Part shown: piece after piece, positions 1 to 8,872 of the stretch
Position numbering within the stretch: the stretch's first letter is position 1
Layout: each line of letters opens with the position of its first letter
Source of the DNA: Flavobacteriales bacterium
Lineage (GTDB): Bacteria; Bacteroidota; Bacteroidia; Flavobacteriales_G; Salibacteraceae
Reading direction: 5' to 3'
Length of the DNA stretch: 57,764 bases
NCBI GenBank assembly: GCA_003499525.1
Contig: DNTB01000059.1
Location: forward strand, 1 to 57,764
The notes under the pieces: generated by a model
The model's database searches: none
Told to the model about the DNA's origin: nothing
What the model saw: only the letters and a program-made list of their open reading frames with translations
Program-made: the position numbers and the translations under genes

Positions 1-2
1 AA

Positions 3-173
3 CTAAAAATTTCAGAATTGTCGAAATTATCAATGACTGATGTCCACGGAGGAGGCCAATGTAGATCGGAAAGGCTCAATGGAGGATGTAATTACTCGGA
101 TAATCATCCTGTCCAGAATGACTGCGGAAATACGGTGGGTTGTCACGCAGGTCCAAAGGGGTTTATTGGATAG
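3..173 (+). CDS. Lanthipeptide-type precursor peptide 1 (5' end outside window)
   Basis: This frame is open from the window edge to a TAG stop, giving 56 residues without a visible start. A leader with the pattern LKISELSKLS and then GGG resembles the second precursor at 387 and the leaders of Bacteroidota class I lanthipeptides. Counting from the first visible residue, the core after the Gly run has Cys at 20, 29, 41 and 47 but only three Ser/Thr (22, 32, 44). Leader removal is expected after Gly-Gly by the C39 peptidase of the downstream exporter. It shares the pattern CN-Y/F-S ... CG-N/D-x-x-GC with precursor 2. A hairpin terminator follows 24 bases after the stop. The product structure is inferred from the cluster only. 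Confidence 0.72.
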   Translation, partial: LKISELSKLSMTDVHGGGQCRSERLNGGCNYSDNHPVQNDCGNTVGCHAGPKGFIG

Positions 174-196
174 GTTGATATTTTACTAGATCATTA

Positions 197-221
197 TGCT
201 CCTTTTTGGGGCATTTTTTTT
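197..221 (+). terminator. Rho-independent terminator after precursor 1
   Basis: The arms TGCTCC (197-202) and GGGGCA (208-213) form a six-pair stem, with one T-G wobble, around a TTTTT loop. A run of eight T follows. It ends the first precursor transcript and resembles the hairpin at 804-825. Confidence 0.8.
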
Positions 222-386
222 GGAATAGTTGGCATTCGGGGTTTTTGAAAGTATGTATTGAAATAGTAACTGTCAACGTTTAAAGAAAGTGCAAAGACGA
301 ACTGCCTCAATCTAATTGGGATTTTTCTTCAATTAAGTATCAATTTCTATGGAGGAATAATATATCTTGTCTCGAAATTAATTGTT

Positions 387-572
387 ATGCTATTGAACTT
401 AAACAAACAAAAGCTGAGTGAACTCACAGAGGTTCAACAATCTAACACTCAAGGTGGAGGAAAGGACAGATCGGACCGTAGAACGGGAAACTGCAATTTT
501 TCTGAGAGGACAGGAACAACCACAGACAATTGCGGAGACCCAACAGGTTGTTACCCGGATTGTCCCTGTTAG
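387..572 (+). CDS. Lanthipeptide-type precursor peptide 2
   Basis: The 61-residue peptide is a candidate substrate for the LanB/LanC enzymes encoded next to it. Residues 1-22 form a leader (LNLNKQKLSELTEVQQ region), followed by Gly23-Gly24-Gly25, a double-glycine type site for the C39 exporter peptidase. The core from about residue 26 has Cys 36, 49, 55, 59 and 61 and eight Ser/Thr (29, 33, 39, 42, 44, 45, 46, 53), so up to five thioether rings are possible. It ends in a Cys-rich tail, CYPDCPC. ATG 387 is the only plausible start; a GGAGGAATAA stretch lies 27 bases upstream. No close homologue is recognised, so the ring pattern and activity are unknown. Confidence 0.8.
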   Translation: MLLNLNKQKLSELTEVQQSNTQGGGKDRSDRRTGNCNFSERTGTTTDNCGDPTGCYPDCPC

Positions 573-803
573 TCTGCGATAAAGTATTTTGCTTACTTGA
601 GAACTAGAAATAGTATGACTTTTTGCACAACTGGCAACTTATTGTGAAGGGGAAATAGGATGAAAGGGGATATGATTTTACGTTCGTTTTTTCAATAGAA
701 TTCCAAAGAAATTGCCAATAACAATGCAGGATATAGCTTTACTTAGTTGATGCTATCAGTGAGTTGTTTGAGATAAAATGTTTTTAAATCTATAATTGTT
801 AGC

Positions 804-826
804 GCCCCGAAATGGGGCATTTTTTG
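804..826 (+). terminator. Hairpin terminator or attenuator between precursor 2 and lanC
   Basis: GCCCC (804-808) pairs with GGGGC (814-818) around a GAAAT loop, followed by TTTTTT at 820-825. The stem ends only a few bases before the lanC ATG at 833. It either ends the precursor transcript or acts as a partial terminator that lowers expression of the modification genes relative to the precursors. The second reading is inference. Confidence 0.72.
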
Positions 827-832
827 TATTTA

Positions 833-2020
833 ATGGAACTCAATTATCATGAAAAACATGATTTTCACATTGACCAGATTCGTTATTTGATAAAAGAGAG
901 AATTGAATTAACTGATGTTTTCGGAATATCAACCCTAACGGGTATCATTGGGGATCTCATTTTTATCTCGGAGCTAGACAGAATTTGCGGAACGAATGGA
1001 GCGGACACACATGATATTTTGGATAGAGTTATACGACAAGTTGTCAAACAAATTGAGACTGAAGAACAATCAAGTACATTTGTAGATGGTCTTGCAGGGT
1101 TTGGATGGGGAATTTCATTTCTAAGCCAAACTAGAAAGGAATTCATTGAGGAAAATTCATTTCTTGAATCTCTTGATCTCTTTATTAGTTCTCATATTGA
1201 ATTGAAACTGAAATCCAGAAATTATGATTATTTCTACGGTGTTTTAGGGTATTTTAAGTATTTGCTTCAAAGAAGTAAGGTAAATATAGAGCTAAGGCCA
1301 AAACTGGAGGGTTTTATGAAATCTTTTATCACTCAAGGCAGTGATTGGCTGGAAGGAAAAGTTTGGCAAAAGCCCTTTGAAATCAATCAAAAAAGTATAG
1401 ATCTTAGCATGTCTCATGGACAAGCCTCCGTTATGTCCTTAATGTGTGAATCTTATCGCCAGGGAATACTTGTGGATGAGACATCAAAAATATTGGATGG
1501 CTTTTGTCGGTCGATTAAAACATTGGTCGAGAAGTCCAGCAGGGAAAACAGGGTTCCTGATCATATTGAGAATGAAGAATTGTTTTATGCCCCTTTGCGA
1601 TGGTGTCATGGAGATTTAGGAATTGCCCATGTGCTAATGGACTCTGGAGTAATTCTCAAGAATGATTTATACATTGAAATTGGATATGAAGTATCACAGC
1701 GATTGGCGCAATTTAAAGGAGCTAAAGAGCAAGAATTGGTAAGCGCAACAATATGTCATGGAACCCTTGGGGTGGCCCATATGTTTCTCAAACTCGGAAT
1801 GAAGATGGATAACGACGTTGTGCTCCTAAATGCATCAGAATATTGGTTTGGTGAAAGCCTGAACATTATTCAGAGTACAATTGGTTACAAATACTATGAT
1901 GATGATGCGGTATACAGAGAAAAAGAGGGTATATTATTTGGATTAGGAGGTATTGGATTAGCAATACTGAGCAGGAAGTATCCATTGAAATCGAACTGGG
2001 ATCAGAGTATATTACTCTAA
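833..2020 (+). CDS. lanC: LanC-like lanthionine synthetase (cyclase)
   Basis: LanC proteins add cysteine thiols to dehydrated Ser/Thr to form lanthionine rings in the cytoplasm. The three signature sites are present: SHG with His195, WCHG with Cys258, and CHG with Cys308-His309. Cys258, Cys308 and His309 match the zinc ligands of NisC, so the enzyme should be catalytically competent. Length (395 residues) is normal for the family. The frame is open further upstream to an ATG at 812, but that start lies inside the terminator hairpin, so ATG 833 (MELNYHEK) is preferred. The LanB gene follows after a short gap. Confidence 0.9.
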   Translation: MELNYHEKHDFHIDQIRYLIKERIELTDVFGISTLTGIIGDLIFISELDRICGTNGADTHDILDRVIRQVVKQIETEEQSSTFVDGLAGFGWGISFLSQTRKEFIEENSFLESLDLFISSHIELKLKSRNYDYFYGVLGYFKYLLQRSKVNIELRPKLEGFMKSFITQGSDWLEGKVWQKPFEINQKSIDLSMSHGQASVMSLMCESYRQGILVDETSKILDGFCRSIKTLVEKSSRENRVPDHIENEELFYAPLRWCHGDLGIAHVLMDSGVILKNDLYIEIGYEVSQRLAQFKGAKEQELVSATICHGTLGVAHMFLKLGMKMDNDVVLLNASEYWFGESLNIIQSTIGYKYYDDDAVYREKEGILFGLGGIGLAILSRKYPLKSNWDQSILL

Positions 2021-2112
2021 GGTATTTTGTAGGGAATAATGACGAATAGGCACAAGAATTGTAAAATAACTAGCTAATTCCTGCTTTGATTGTGAAAAAG
2101 ATAGAAATTGAC

Positions 2113-5100
2113 ATGAATCATTCGGGAGTTTTGAGACTCCCACTAATGTCGCTCCAGACGATTGAAAATCTCGATCAAAAAGGATTGATTGACCTTGCAA
2201 AGAACCCCCTGGTCCGTGATGCCATTTTATTAGCTAATCCACAGTTTTTTGAAGAGCTGACAAAATGGGTAAATGGAGAAATAATTCAGGAAAAAAGAAT
2301 AGCTAAAGTAGAAACCACACTTTACAACTATATTTCAAGAGCAGCTTCTAGGTGTACACCCTATGGACTTTTCAGCACTGTCAGCTTTGTTGAGCTAGGA
2401 AATGATTCAATGATTAATTCACTATCCGTAAATAGTTTGGAAGTTCATTCTCGCTTAGATACCAAATTAATGGTTAATGCGGCAATTAGTCAGGAAGGGG
2501 ATAGGTCTATTAGAGAGAACCTTAGGTATAAATCTAACGGTTCGATATACTTCATTGGTAATGAGATTAGATATATAGACAGAGAGAATAGAGACCATGA
2601 ATTAAAATACTCTTTAGCGAAAGTTGATAACAATGTTTATTTAAAGTCAATCATAGAGCATTGTGCAAATAAGCCAAGGGATTTTATTGATATCATTAAT
2701 TATTGTTGTAGTCTGGGTATCGAAGAAGGAGAGAGCATCGAATTCATTCATGAATTAATCACTGAAAATATACTCCTAAGCTCTCTATCGTCATTGGTAT
2801 GGAGAGAAGATCCATTAGAGAATTGGAGGGCTTTTTGCAGAGCGTCTTTATTAGGGGATCAACCGGATATTGATAGTTCAAATTTCTGGCTGCATAAGCT
2901 GACGAAAACCTATGATGGAATTAGGGGAAAGGATATATCTGATATCAAATCATCCTTGGGAAGCTTAATATCAATAGTCCAAAAGAATAATTTACAACTA
3001 AACTCCAGAGATCTAATTCATTTAGATGCTCATCGAATATTGGATTCCAATTATGTCTATCTCGAGAAAAAGCTATTTGATAAACTTAAAGATGTGCAGA
3101 GAATTCTTGCTAAGTTGATATATCCAAGTTTTAGTAATGCACTTAGCAATTATTCAAAGAGGCACATAGAGAGGTATGGTAGAAGTTCTGTATCACTTTT
3201 AGAAGCAATGGATCCAGAAGGTGGAATTGGGTTTAAGAATTCTGGAGAGCAATCAGATAAACCTCTATTGCTTGAAGGTTTATATCTGCCTGGAATGAAT
3301 GAAGATGACCAGAACTTAGTTTTGAATAGAATTGAAAAACTATTACACTCCAAGGTCATTCAAAACTTGACACGCGACGATCAAGATGAAATTGAACTAA
3401 AAGATAGTGAATTAGAAAACTATCCTGCGGTTGTTCCCGCCTTGACGCAGAGTGTTCTTATGTGCGTCTCTGAATGTGGAGAGAAGGCTTTAATTAAAGA
3501 AATATCTGGATCATCAGCTATTAATCTAATCCATCGGTTTGCGTATCTGGATAAACAAATAGATGAATTATGTCAAGAAATTAACAATTTCGAAATCTCT
3601 GAATGCGAAGGCGCAATTCTCGCGGAAGTAGATCACCTTCCAGAAATAAAATCTGGAAATCTACTAAGCCACAAAAAACTGAGAAGGTTTGAGATACCCT
3701 GTGTTACTCTAAGCGATGCATATGAAGAGAGCTCTACTATAGAGCTGAATAGAATTAATATTAAAATTGATGAAAAAGATGAGGCTGTCCTTTTTGATAA
3801 GGTCAGTGGCCTAAGAATAATTCCAGTGATTTCCAATTCGATTAACTTTGAGAGGTCCGGAACAATCGATCTTTTTAGATTCCTAGGGGCATTTCAATTT
3901 CAGAGAAACCCAGGTGGCCTTTATTTCAGGTGGGGAAGCTTAGTCAATCTTTTTGATAATTTTCCAAGAGTTAGGTATGATCGTTTCATATTATCACCAA
4001 GGATATGGAAAGTTTCTTATTCCGAAATCGACGATATTCCAATCAGAAAAGAAAATACCCTGGAAACCCTTAATAAATGGAGAATCTCTCGAAACATTGA
4101 CAAGAAGGTTTATTTTGCTGAGAGTTCAGAATCCGATTATAGGCTATTTGTAGATTTTGATTATGCGCTGTCTATTGAATCGTTTCTTTTACAACTAAAG
4201 AAAATGAAATTGGGGTTTCTAATAGAGATTTCACCAATTGAAAAAAGGACTGTTTCCAGTCAAGGGAAAGGAGAGATATTTAACCATGAGATTGCCGTAC
4301 CCATATTGAGGTCAAATGGATTAAAAGGCGTTACAAAAGGTAAAGAGAATATTAACCATGTACCATATGCTGTATTTCATCCTGGATCAGAATGGCTTTA
4401 CTATAAGCTTTATTTGGGTTATTTCTCTGCGAATGACTTGCTAAAGAATGACATTTCGAAACTGATGGAGGGATTTATTGAGTCCCGTGTAATCAAGAAA
4501 TGGTTTTTCATAAGATATTATGACCATGATTATCATATTCGATTGCGCATGCATCTTGCTGACAATAAGGTCCTTGCTGAGATTGTACAGAAGATGGAAT
4601 TGATGATTGCTAAGAACAAGAAAATTCATAGCGCTTCTATAGACACTTATCAACCAGAACTTGAAAGATACGGAATTGACACTATGGAATTCTGCGAGGA
4701 AATCTTCTATTATGACTCTTTGTCTATAATCGATTATCAAAATTGTACGAAGAATGACTCTGAGTATTGGTATTTTGCTGCAATTGGTGTAGATGCTTAC
4801 TTCAATAATTTCGGATACAGTTTGGCTGAAAAATTGGAAATGATGAGTACGTTGTCTAGTAGATTTAAACAAGAATTTGCAGTAGATAGTAAGGTTCAGC
4901 TGGAAATGGACAAAAAGTATAGGTTATATCGCAAAAGGTTTATTGATCTGTTTAATGTTTTTGGGGTAAAAACTTCATTATCTCATGAAGAAACTCTCAT
5001 TAATTGCCGGAGTGGGCATGTAAAAGATATTGTTGCTGATATAAAAAGAACTCAAACCTACAAAGAATCTAAAGAGTTTCAAAAGGGCTTAGTATTCAGC

Positions 5101-5226
5101 TTGATCCACATGTTTTTAAATCGTTTGTTTGTTTCAAATCCGAGAAAACAAGAAATGGTCTTGTACTATCTTCTGAAGAAGCATTATGAATCGTCATTGG
5201 CAATTGAATTAAAAAGTAATATTTGA
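2113..5226 (+). CDS. lanB: LanB lantibiotic dehydratase, full length
   Basis: LanB uses glutamyl-tRNA to glutamylate Ser/Thr of the precursor and then eliminates glutamate to give dehydro residues. The N-terminal glutamylation domain is marked by RAASRCTPYGLF near residue 75, a hallmark of the family. The C-terminal elimination domain (SpaB-C type) starts near residue 760 with the pattern GSEWLYYKLY and later WFFIRYYDHDYHIRLR. Both halves are fused, unlike the split enzymes of some peptide pathways. At about 1037 residues the length is typical. Start choice is uncertain: ATG 2113 (MNHSGVLRLPL), GTG 2092 and TTG 2086 are all in frame; ATG 2113 leaves the usual short lead before the RxP motif. 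Confidence 0.92.
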   Translation: MNHSGVLRLPLMSLQTIENLDQKGLIDLAKNPLVRDAILLANPQFFEELTKWVNGEIIQEKRIAKVETTLYNYISRAASRCTPYGLFSTVSFVELGNDSMINSLSVNSLEVHSRLDTKLMVNAAISQEGDRSIRENLRYKSNGSIYFIGNEIRYIDRENRDHELKYSLAKVDNNVYLKSIIEHCANKPRDFIDIINYCCSLGIEEGESIEFIHELITENILLSSLSSLVWREDPLENWRAFCRASLLGDQPDIDSSNFWLHKLTKTYDGIRGKDISDIKSSLGSLISIVQKNNLQLNSRDLIHLDAHRILDSNYVYLEKKLFDKLKDVQRILAKLIYPSFSNALSNYSKRHIERYGRSSVSLLEAMDPEGGIGFKNSGEQSDKPLLLEGLYLPGMNEDDQNLVLNRIEKLLHSKVIQNLTRDDQDEIELKDSELENYPAVVPALTQSVLMCVSECGEKALIKEISGSSAINLIHRFAYLDKQIDELCQEINNFEISECEGAILAEVDHLPEIKSGNLLSHKKLRRFEIPCVTLSDAYEESSTIELNRINIKIDEKDEAVLFDKVSGLRIIPVISNSINFERSGTIDLFRFLGAFQFQRNPGGLYFRWGSLVNLFDNFPRVRYDRFILSPRIWKVSYSEIDDIPIRKENTLETLNKWRISRNIDKKVYFAESSESDYRLFVDFDYALSIESFLLQLKKMKLGFLIEISPIEKRTVSSQGKGEIFNHEIAVPILRSNGLKGVTKGKENINHVPYAVFHPGSEWLYYKLYLGYFSANDLLKNDISKLMEGFIESRVIKKWFFIRYYDHDYHIRLRMHLADNKVLAEIVQKMELMIAKNKKIHSASIDTYQPELERYGIDTMEFCEEIFYYDSLSIIDYQNCTKNDSEYWYFAAIGVDAYFNNFGYSLAEKLEMMSTLSSRFKQEFAVDSKVQLEMDKKYRLYRKRFIDLFNVFGVKTSLSHEETLINCRSGHVKDIVADIKRTQTYKESKEFQKGLVFSLIHMFLNRLFVSNPRKQEMVLYYLLKKHYESSLAIELKSNI

Positions 5227-5286
5227 AATTAATCGGTTGTATACAGTATTAAACGTTGTTCTTCTTCTTCTATCATAGCTTATTTC

Positions 5287-7485
5287 ATGAAGTTCCCTCA
5301 TTACAAACAACCAGATGCTAAAGACTGCGGCCCTACCTGTCTTCGCATAATCGCCAGGTATTATGGAAGAAAGATAAGTGTTGAAAAGTTGAGGGATTAT
5401 TCTGAGACTACCAGAGAAGGTTCTTCACTAAAAGGATTATCCGATGCTGCCGAACGACTGGGTTTTAGAAGCCTTGGAATAAAAACAGATTTTCAGCAAC
5501 TCAAAGAAGAAGTTCCTCTTCCTGCTATAGCTCATTGGGAGGGAGATCATTTTGTAGTAATCTACAAAATCAAGCGAGGGGCCGTGTATGTTTCTGATCC
5601 CGGACATGGATTGCTCACTTATACCGAGGCTGAATTCATTCAGAATTGGATCGGGCAAAACGCCCTAGATACCACAAGAGAAGGAATTCTTCTTCTGCTC
5701 GAACCCACGCCAAAACTCAAGGAGAAAGAAGAGGGAGAGGAACCTCCAAGAACCGGTTTTGCATTTCTGACCAGCTATATTTTCCGGTATAAGAGCTTTA
5801 TGTTGCAACTCATCATTGGACTGGTTGCCGGAAGTTTACTTCAACTCATTTTTCCATTTCTTACTCAAAGTGTGGTGGACGTAGGTATCCAAAATCAGGA
5901 TATCAATTTCGTTTACCTCATCCTGATAGCACAGTTGCTGCTCTTTGTAGGTAGAACAGCTATAGAAATCATTCGGGGATGGATTTTACTTCACTTGAGC
6001 ACCCGAATCAACATTTCCCTCGTTTCCGATTTCTTTATCAAGTTGATGAACCTGCCCATTTCGTTTTTTGATGTAAAAATGACTGGGGACATCATGCAGC
6101 GTATCAATGATCATCAACGCATCGAGCAACTGCTAACCAGTTCCTCCCTGAGTATTCTCTTTTCAATGTTCAACCTGGTCATTTTTGGAGCAGTACTGGC
6201 ATGGTATGACATGAAGATATTTGCCATCTTTTTAGTAGGAAGCGTTTCGTATTTTACTTGGGTACTCCTTTTTATGAAAAGGCGCAGGGATCTTGATTAC
6301 AAGCGGTTTAGCCAAATGAGCGACGAGCAGAGCAAAGTGATGGAGCTCATCAATGGTATGCAAGAAATCAAGATGCACAATGCCGAGAAACAAAAACGAT
6401 GGGGATGGGAACACCTCCAGGCGAGACTGTTTAAAATCTCTATTAAGAGCCTGACTTTGGAGCAGGTACAAACCATCGGTTCGGGATTTATCAATGAGCT
6501 GAAGAACATCATCATCACCTTTTTTTCAGCCAAGTTGGTTATTGATGGAGACATTACCCTCGGTATGATGATGTCTATATCGTACATAACAGGCCAATTG
6601 AACGGGCCTATTCAGCAGATCATTGGTTTCATTTTTTCTACACAAGATGCCAAAATCGCGCTAGAACGATTGTCAGAAATACACGAAAAAGAGGATGAGG
6701 AGTCTCATCTTGATGAGAAGATTACCAGTATTCATCCGAGCTCTGGGTTTCATCTTAATGGGGTTAGCTTTCGATATACAGGGGCTGTGGAAGAAGTAAT
6801 CAAAGATATGGACCTCGATATTCCCGGACGAGGGCTTACAGCCATTGTAGGTGCCAGTGGATCCGGAAAAACGACCTTAATGAAGATTCTCCTCCAGTTC
6901 TACAAGCCGAGTCAGGGAGAAATATTGCTCGACAAACAAAACCTAAGCAGCATTTCTCAAAAGGTCTGGAGAGATCATTGTGGTGTGGTGATGCAGGAGG
7001 GTTACATTTTCAATGATACCATAGCTGGTAACATCGCATTGGGAGAAGACAGAATCGATCGGGAGAAACTGAAAAGGGCTGCTGAAATAGCCAATATAAA
7101 GGACTTCATAGAACATCTACCTTTAGGATATAATACTAAAATTGGAATGGAAGGCCTTGGGATGAGCACCGGACAAAAGCAAAGGTTGCTGATAGCGAGA
7201 GCAGTGTACAAGGACCCCGATTATATCTTCTTTGATGAAGCCACGAGCGCACTCGATGCTAAGAATGAAAAAGAAATCATGGAAAAATTGAATATCTTTT
7301 TTCATGGTAAAACAGCGGTAGTAATTGCCCATCGTTTGAGTACCGTTAAAAATGCTGATCTTATCGTGGTGCTCGAAAACGGAAGAATTATAGAACAAGG
7401 GACCCACTCAGAGTTAGTTGACCTAAAGGGAAGTTATTATAGATTGGTACAGAATCAACTTGATTTAGAACGATTAAATGCCTGA
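5287..7485 (+). CDS. lanT: C39 peptidase-containing ABC exporter (LanT type)
   Basis: This exporter should cut the precursor leader after Gly-Gly and move the modified core out of the cytoplasm. Residues 1-130 form a C39 peptidase with Cys14 in DCGPTCL, His88 in DHFVV and Asp104 in SDPGHG, spaced as in characterised peptidase-containing transporters. Residues about 165-440 hold the membrane domain. The nucleotide-binding domain has a Walker A (GASGSGKTT, about 522-530), a signature written STGQKQR instead of SGGQ, and a Walker B with FFDEATSALD near 650. The length, 732 residues, is normal. The stop overlaps the next gene by 8 bases, so export and adaptor proteins are translationally linked. 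Confidence 0.93.
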   Translation: MKFPHYKQPDAKDCGPTCLRIIARYYGRKISVEKLRDYSETTREGSSLKGLSDAAERLGFRSLGIKTDFQQLKEEVPLPAIAHWEGDHFVVIYKIKRGAVYVSDPGHGLLTYTEAEFIQNWIGQNALDTTREGILLLLEPTPKLKEKEEGEEPPRTGFAFLTSYIFRYKSFMLQLIIGLVAGSLLQLIFPFLTQSVVDVGIQNQDINFVYLILIAQLLLFVGRTAIEIIRGWILLHLSTRINISLVSDFFIKLMNLPISFFDVKMTGDIMQRINDHQRIEQLLTSSSLSILFSMFNLVIFGAVLAWYDMKIFAIFLVGSVSYFTWVLLFMKRRRDLDYKRFSQMSDEQSKVMELINGMQEIKMHNAEKQKRWGWEHLQARLFKISIKSLTLEQVQTIGSGFINELKNIIITFFSAKLVIDGDITLGMMMSISYITGQLNGPIQQIIGFIFSTQDAKIALERLSEIHEKEDEESHLDEKITSIHPSSGFHLNGVSFRYTGAVEEVIKDMDLDIPGRGLTAIVGASGSGKTTLMKILLQFYKPSQGEILLDKQNLSSISQKVWRDHCGVVMQEGYIFNDTIAGNIALGEDRIDREKLKRAAEIANIKDFIEHLPLGYNTKIGMEGLGMSTGQKQRLLIARAVYKDPDYIFFDEATSALDAKNEKEIMEKLNIFFHGKTAVVIAHRLSTVKNADLIVVLENGRIIEQGTHSELVDLKGSYYRLVQNQLDLERLNA

Positions 7486-8830
7486 TCTAAAGGAAGATAT
7501 ATCAAAGAAAGAGGAGGTTAAAACCTCGGCAGAGCAACAGGCAGTTTCTGATCGGACGGACGAAATACGGTCTGAAGATGTGAATGATATCCTGTCGCAT
7601 GTTCCAAGTTGGATGATACGTTGGGGCATCACGTTGATCTTTACCTTAATTCTCCTCTTGTTGTTTCTATCGTGGTTAATCAAATATCCCGATATCATTA
7701 CTGGACCTGCTGAGCTTACAACCGAAAACCCAGCAGTAAGACTAGTAACCAACACGGGCGGTAGAATGCAGGCCATAATTCTAGAGGATGGAGCCAAGGT
7801 TAAGCCGGGTGATAATATTGCAGCGCTCGAAAGTCCTTTATCTCAGGATGAGCTTTCTTATATCATGGATTTTGCATTGAATATTTATGATCTGCTGGAT
7901 GATCCGGTGGTGGTTTTAGAACAGCCAGACCCGAAAATATCGCTCGGAGCGCTTCAGGCTCCCTTCAATACCATGTGGTCTACGGCTTTCGAGTACCGCA
8001 CCATGATGACAGATGGTTATGAAGAATTGCGGATAGCCTCACTGGAAGAAAAGGAACGTCAAAGCCAGGACTTGATCTATATCGCTGACCGGCAAATTCA
8101 AATAGTAACATCCGAACTGGATGCTCGACGAGAAGTATATCTGGATAATCAGAGATTGTACAACGAAGGTATAATCGGAAAAATGGAATTCTATACTGAA
8201 GAGGCAACTTTTCGGCAAAAGGAGATGGAGCTTGAAAACCTGAAAAGGTCAAGAACGGAACTGGACATTTCCATGGCTAATCTGCAACAAGAAATTAGGG
8301 ACAGAAGACACGAAGTCGTGCTCAAAACAGAACAATTGCGCAGCAATTTGGTCCTTCAATTGAATACGGTTCGAAGTGCTCTGGAAGAATGGAAGATCAA
8401 TTATCATTTTGTGGCCCCAGTCGAAGGAGAATTGGTCCATTTAGATTCTTGGAACGAAGGGCAGTTTATAAAGCCCGGAACCGAATTGTTTGCCGTTGTA
8501 CCAGACGATAAGTCGTACAAGGTTCACATACAAGTGCCAGCGCAGGGATACGGCAAAATAGAAATAGGACAACGGGCAAGAATTGACGTAAACGGATACC
8601 CTGCTGCAGAATATGGATACCTCCAAGGGACCATAGTTGAGTTGAAAGAAATGTCTTTGGAAGGACAATACCTCGCAACTGTGCTGCTGGATGATGGCCT
8701 GAAAACAACACATCGCGTAACATTAACGTATGTACCGGAAATGACCGGTACCGGACAAATTGTTACCGAGGATATGAGGTTGTTTCAGAGATTATTCGTG
8801 AATATTCGGAAAGCCATAAACAGGGAATAG
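7478..8830 (+). CDS. HlyD-family periplasmic adaptor (membrane fusion protein)
   Basis: The protein would link the inner-membrane exporter to an outer-membrane channel. A short cytoplasmic lead is followed by one transmembrane segment at about residues 48-68. Next comes a biotinyl/lipoyl-like half motif (GGRMQAII...GAKVKPGDNIAALES), a long helical hairpin region (about 180-290) and a beta-barrel-like C-terminal part with PGTELFAVVP. The arrangement is standard for HlyD adaptors of peptide exporters in Gram-negative bacteria. The start overlaps the exporter gene by 8 bases. No outer-membrane TolC gene is present nearby, so a shared one is probably used. Confidence 0.88.
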   Translation: MPDLKEDISKKEEVKTSAEQQAVSDRTDEIRSEDVNDILSHVPSWMIRWGITLIFTLILLLLFLSWLIKYPDIITGPAELTTENPAVRLVTNTGGRMQAIILEDGAKVKPGDNIAALESPLSQDELSYIMDFALNIYDLLDDPVVVLEQPDPKISLGALQAPFNTMWSTAFEYRTMMTDGYEELRIASLEEKERQSQDLIYIADRQIQIVTSELDARREVYLDNQRLYNEGIIGKMEFYTEEATFRQKEMELENLKRSRTELDISMANLQQEIRDRRHEVVLKTEQLRSNLVLQLNTVRSALEEWKINYHFVAPVEGELVHLDSWNEGQFIKPGTELFAVVPDDKSYKVHIQVPAQGYGKIEIGQRARIDVNGYPAAEYGYLQGTIVELKEMSLEGQYLATVLLDDGLKTTHRVTLTYVPEMTGTGQIVTEDMRLFQRLFVNIRKAINRE

Positions 8831-8872
8831 TTATTGTGGCAAAGCGGTTTTCAACTTTAAACCCTATTAAAA

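Noticed and set aside
812..832. Longer lanC start at ATG 812
   Set aside because: The start lies inside the terminator hairpin and T-run; ATG 833 leaves a normal LanC length.
4441..4872. 143-codon minus-strand frame inside lanB
   Set aside because: It is fully antisense to a strong LanB elimination domain and shows no motif.
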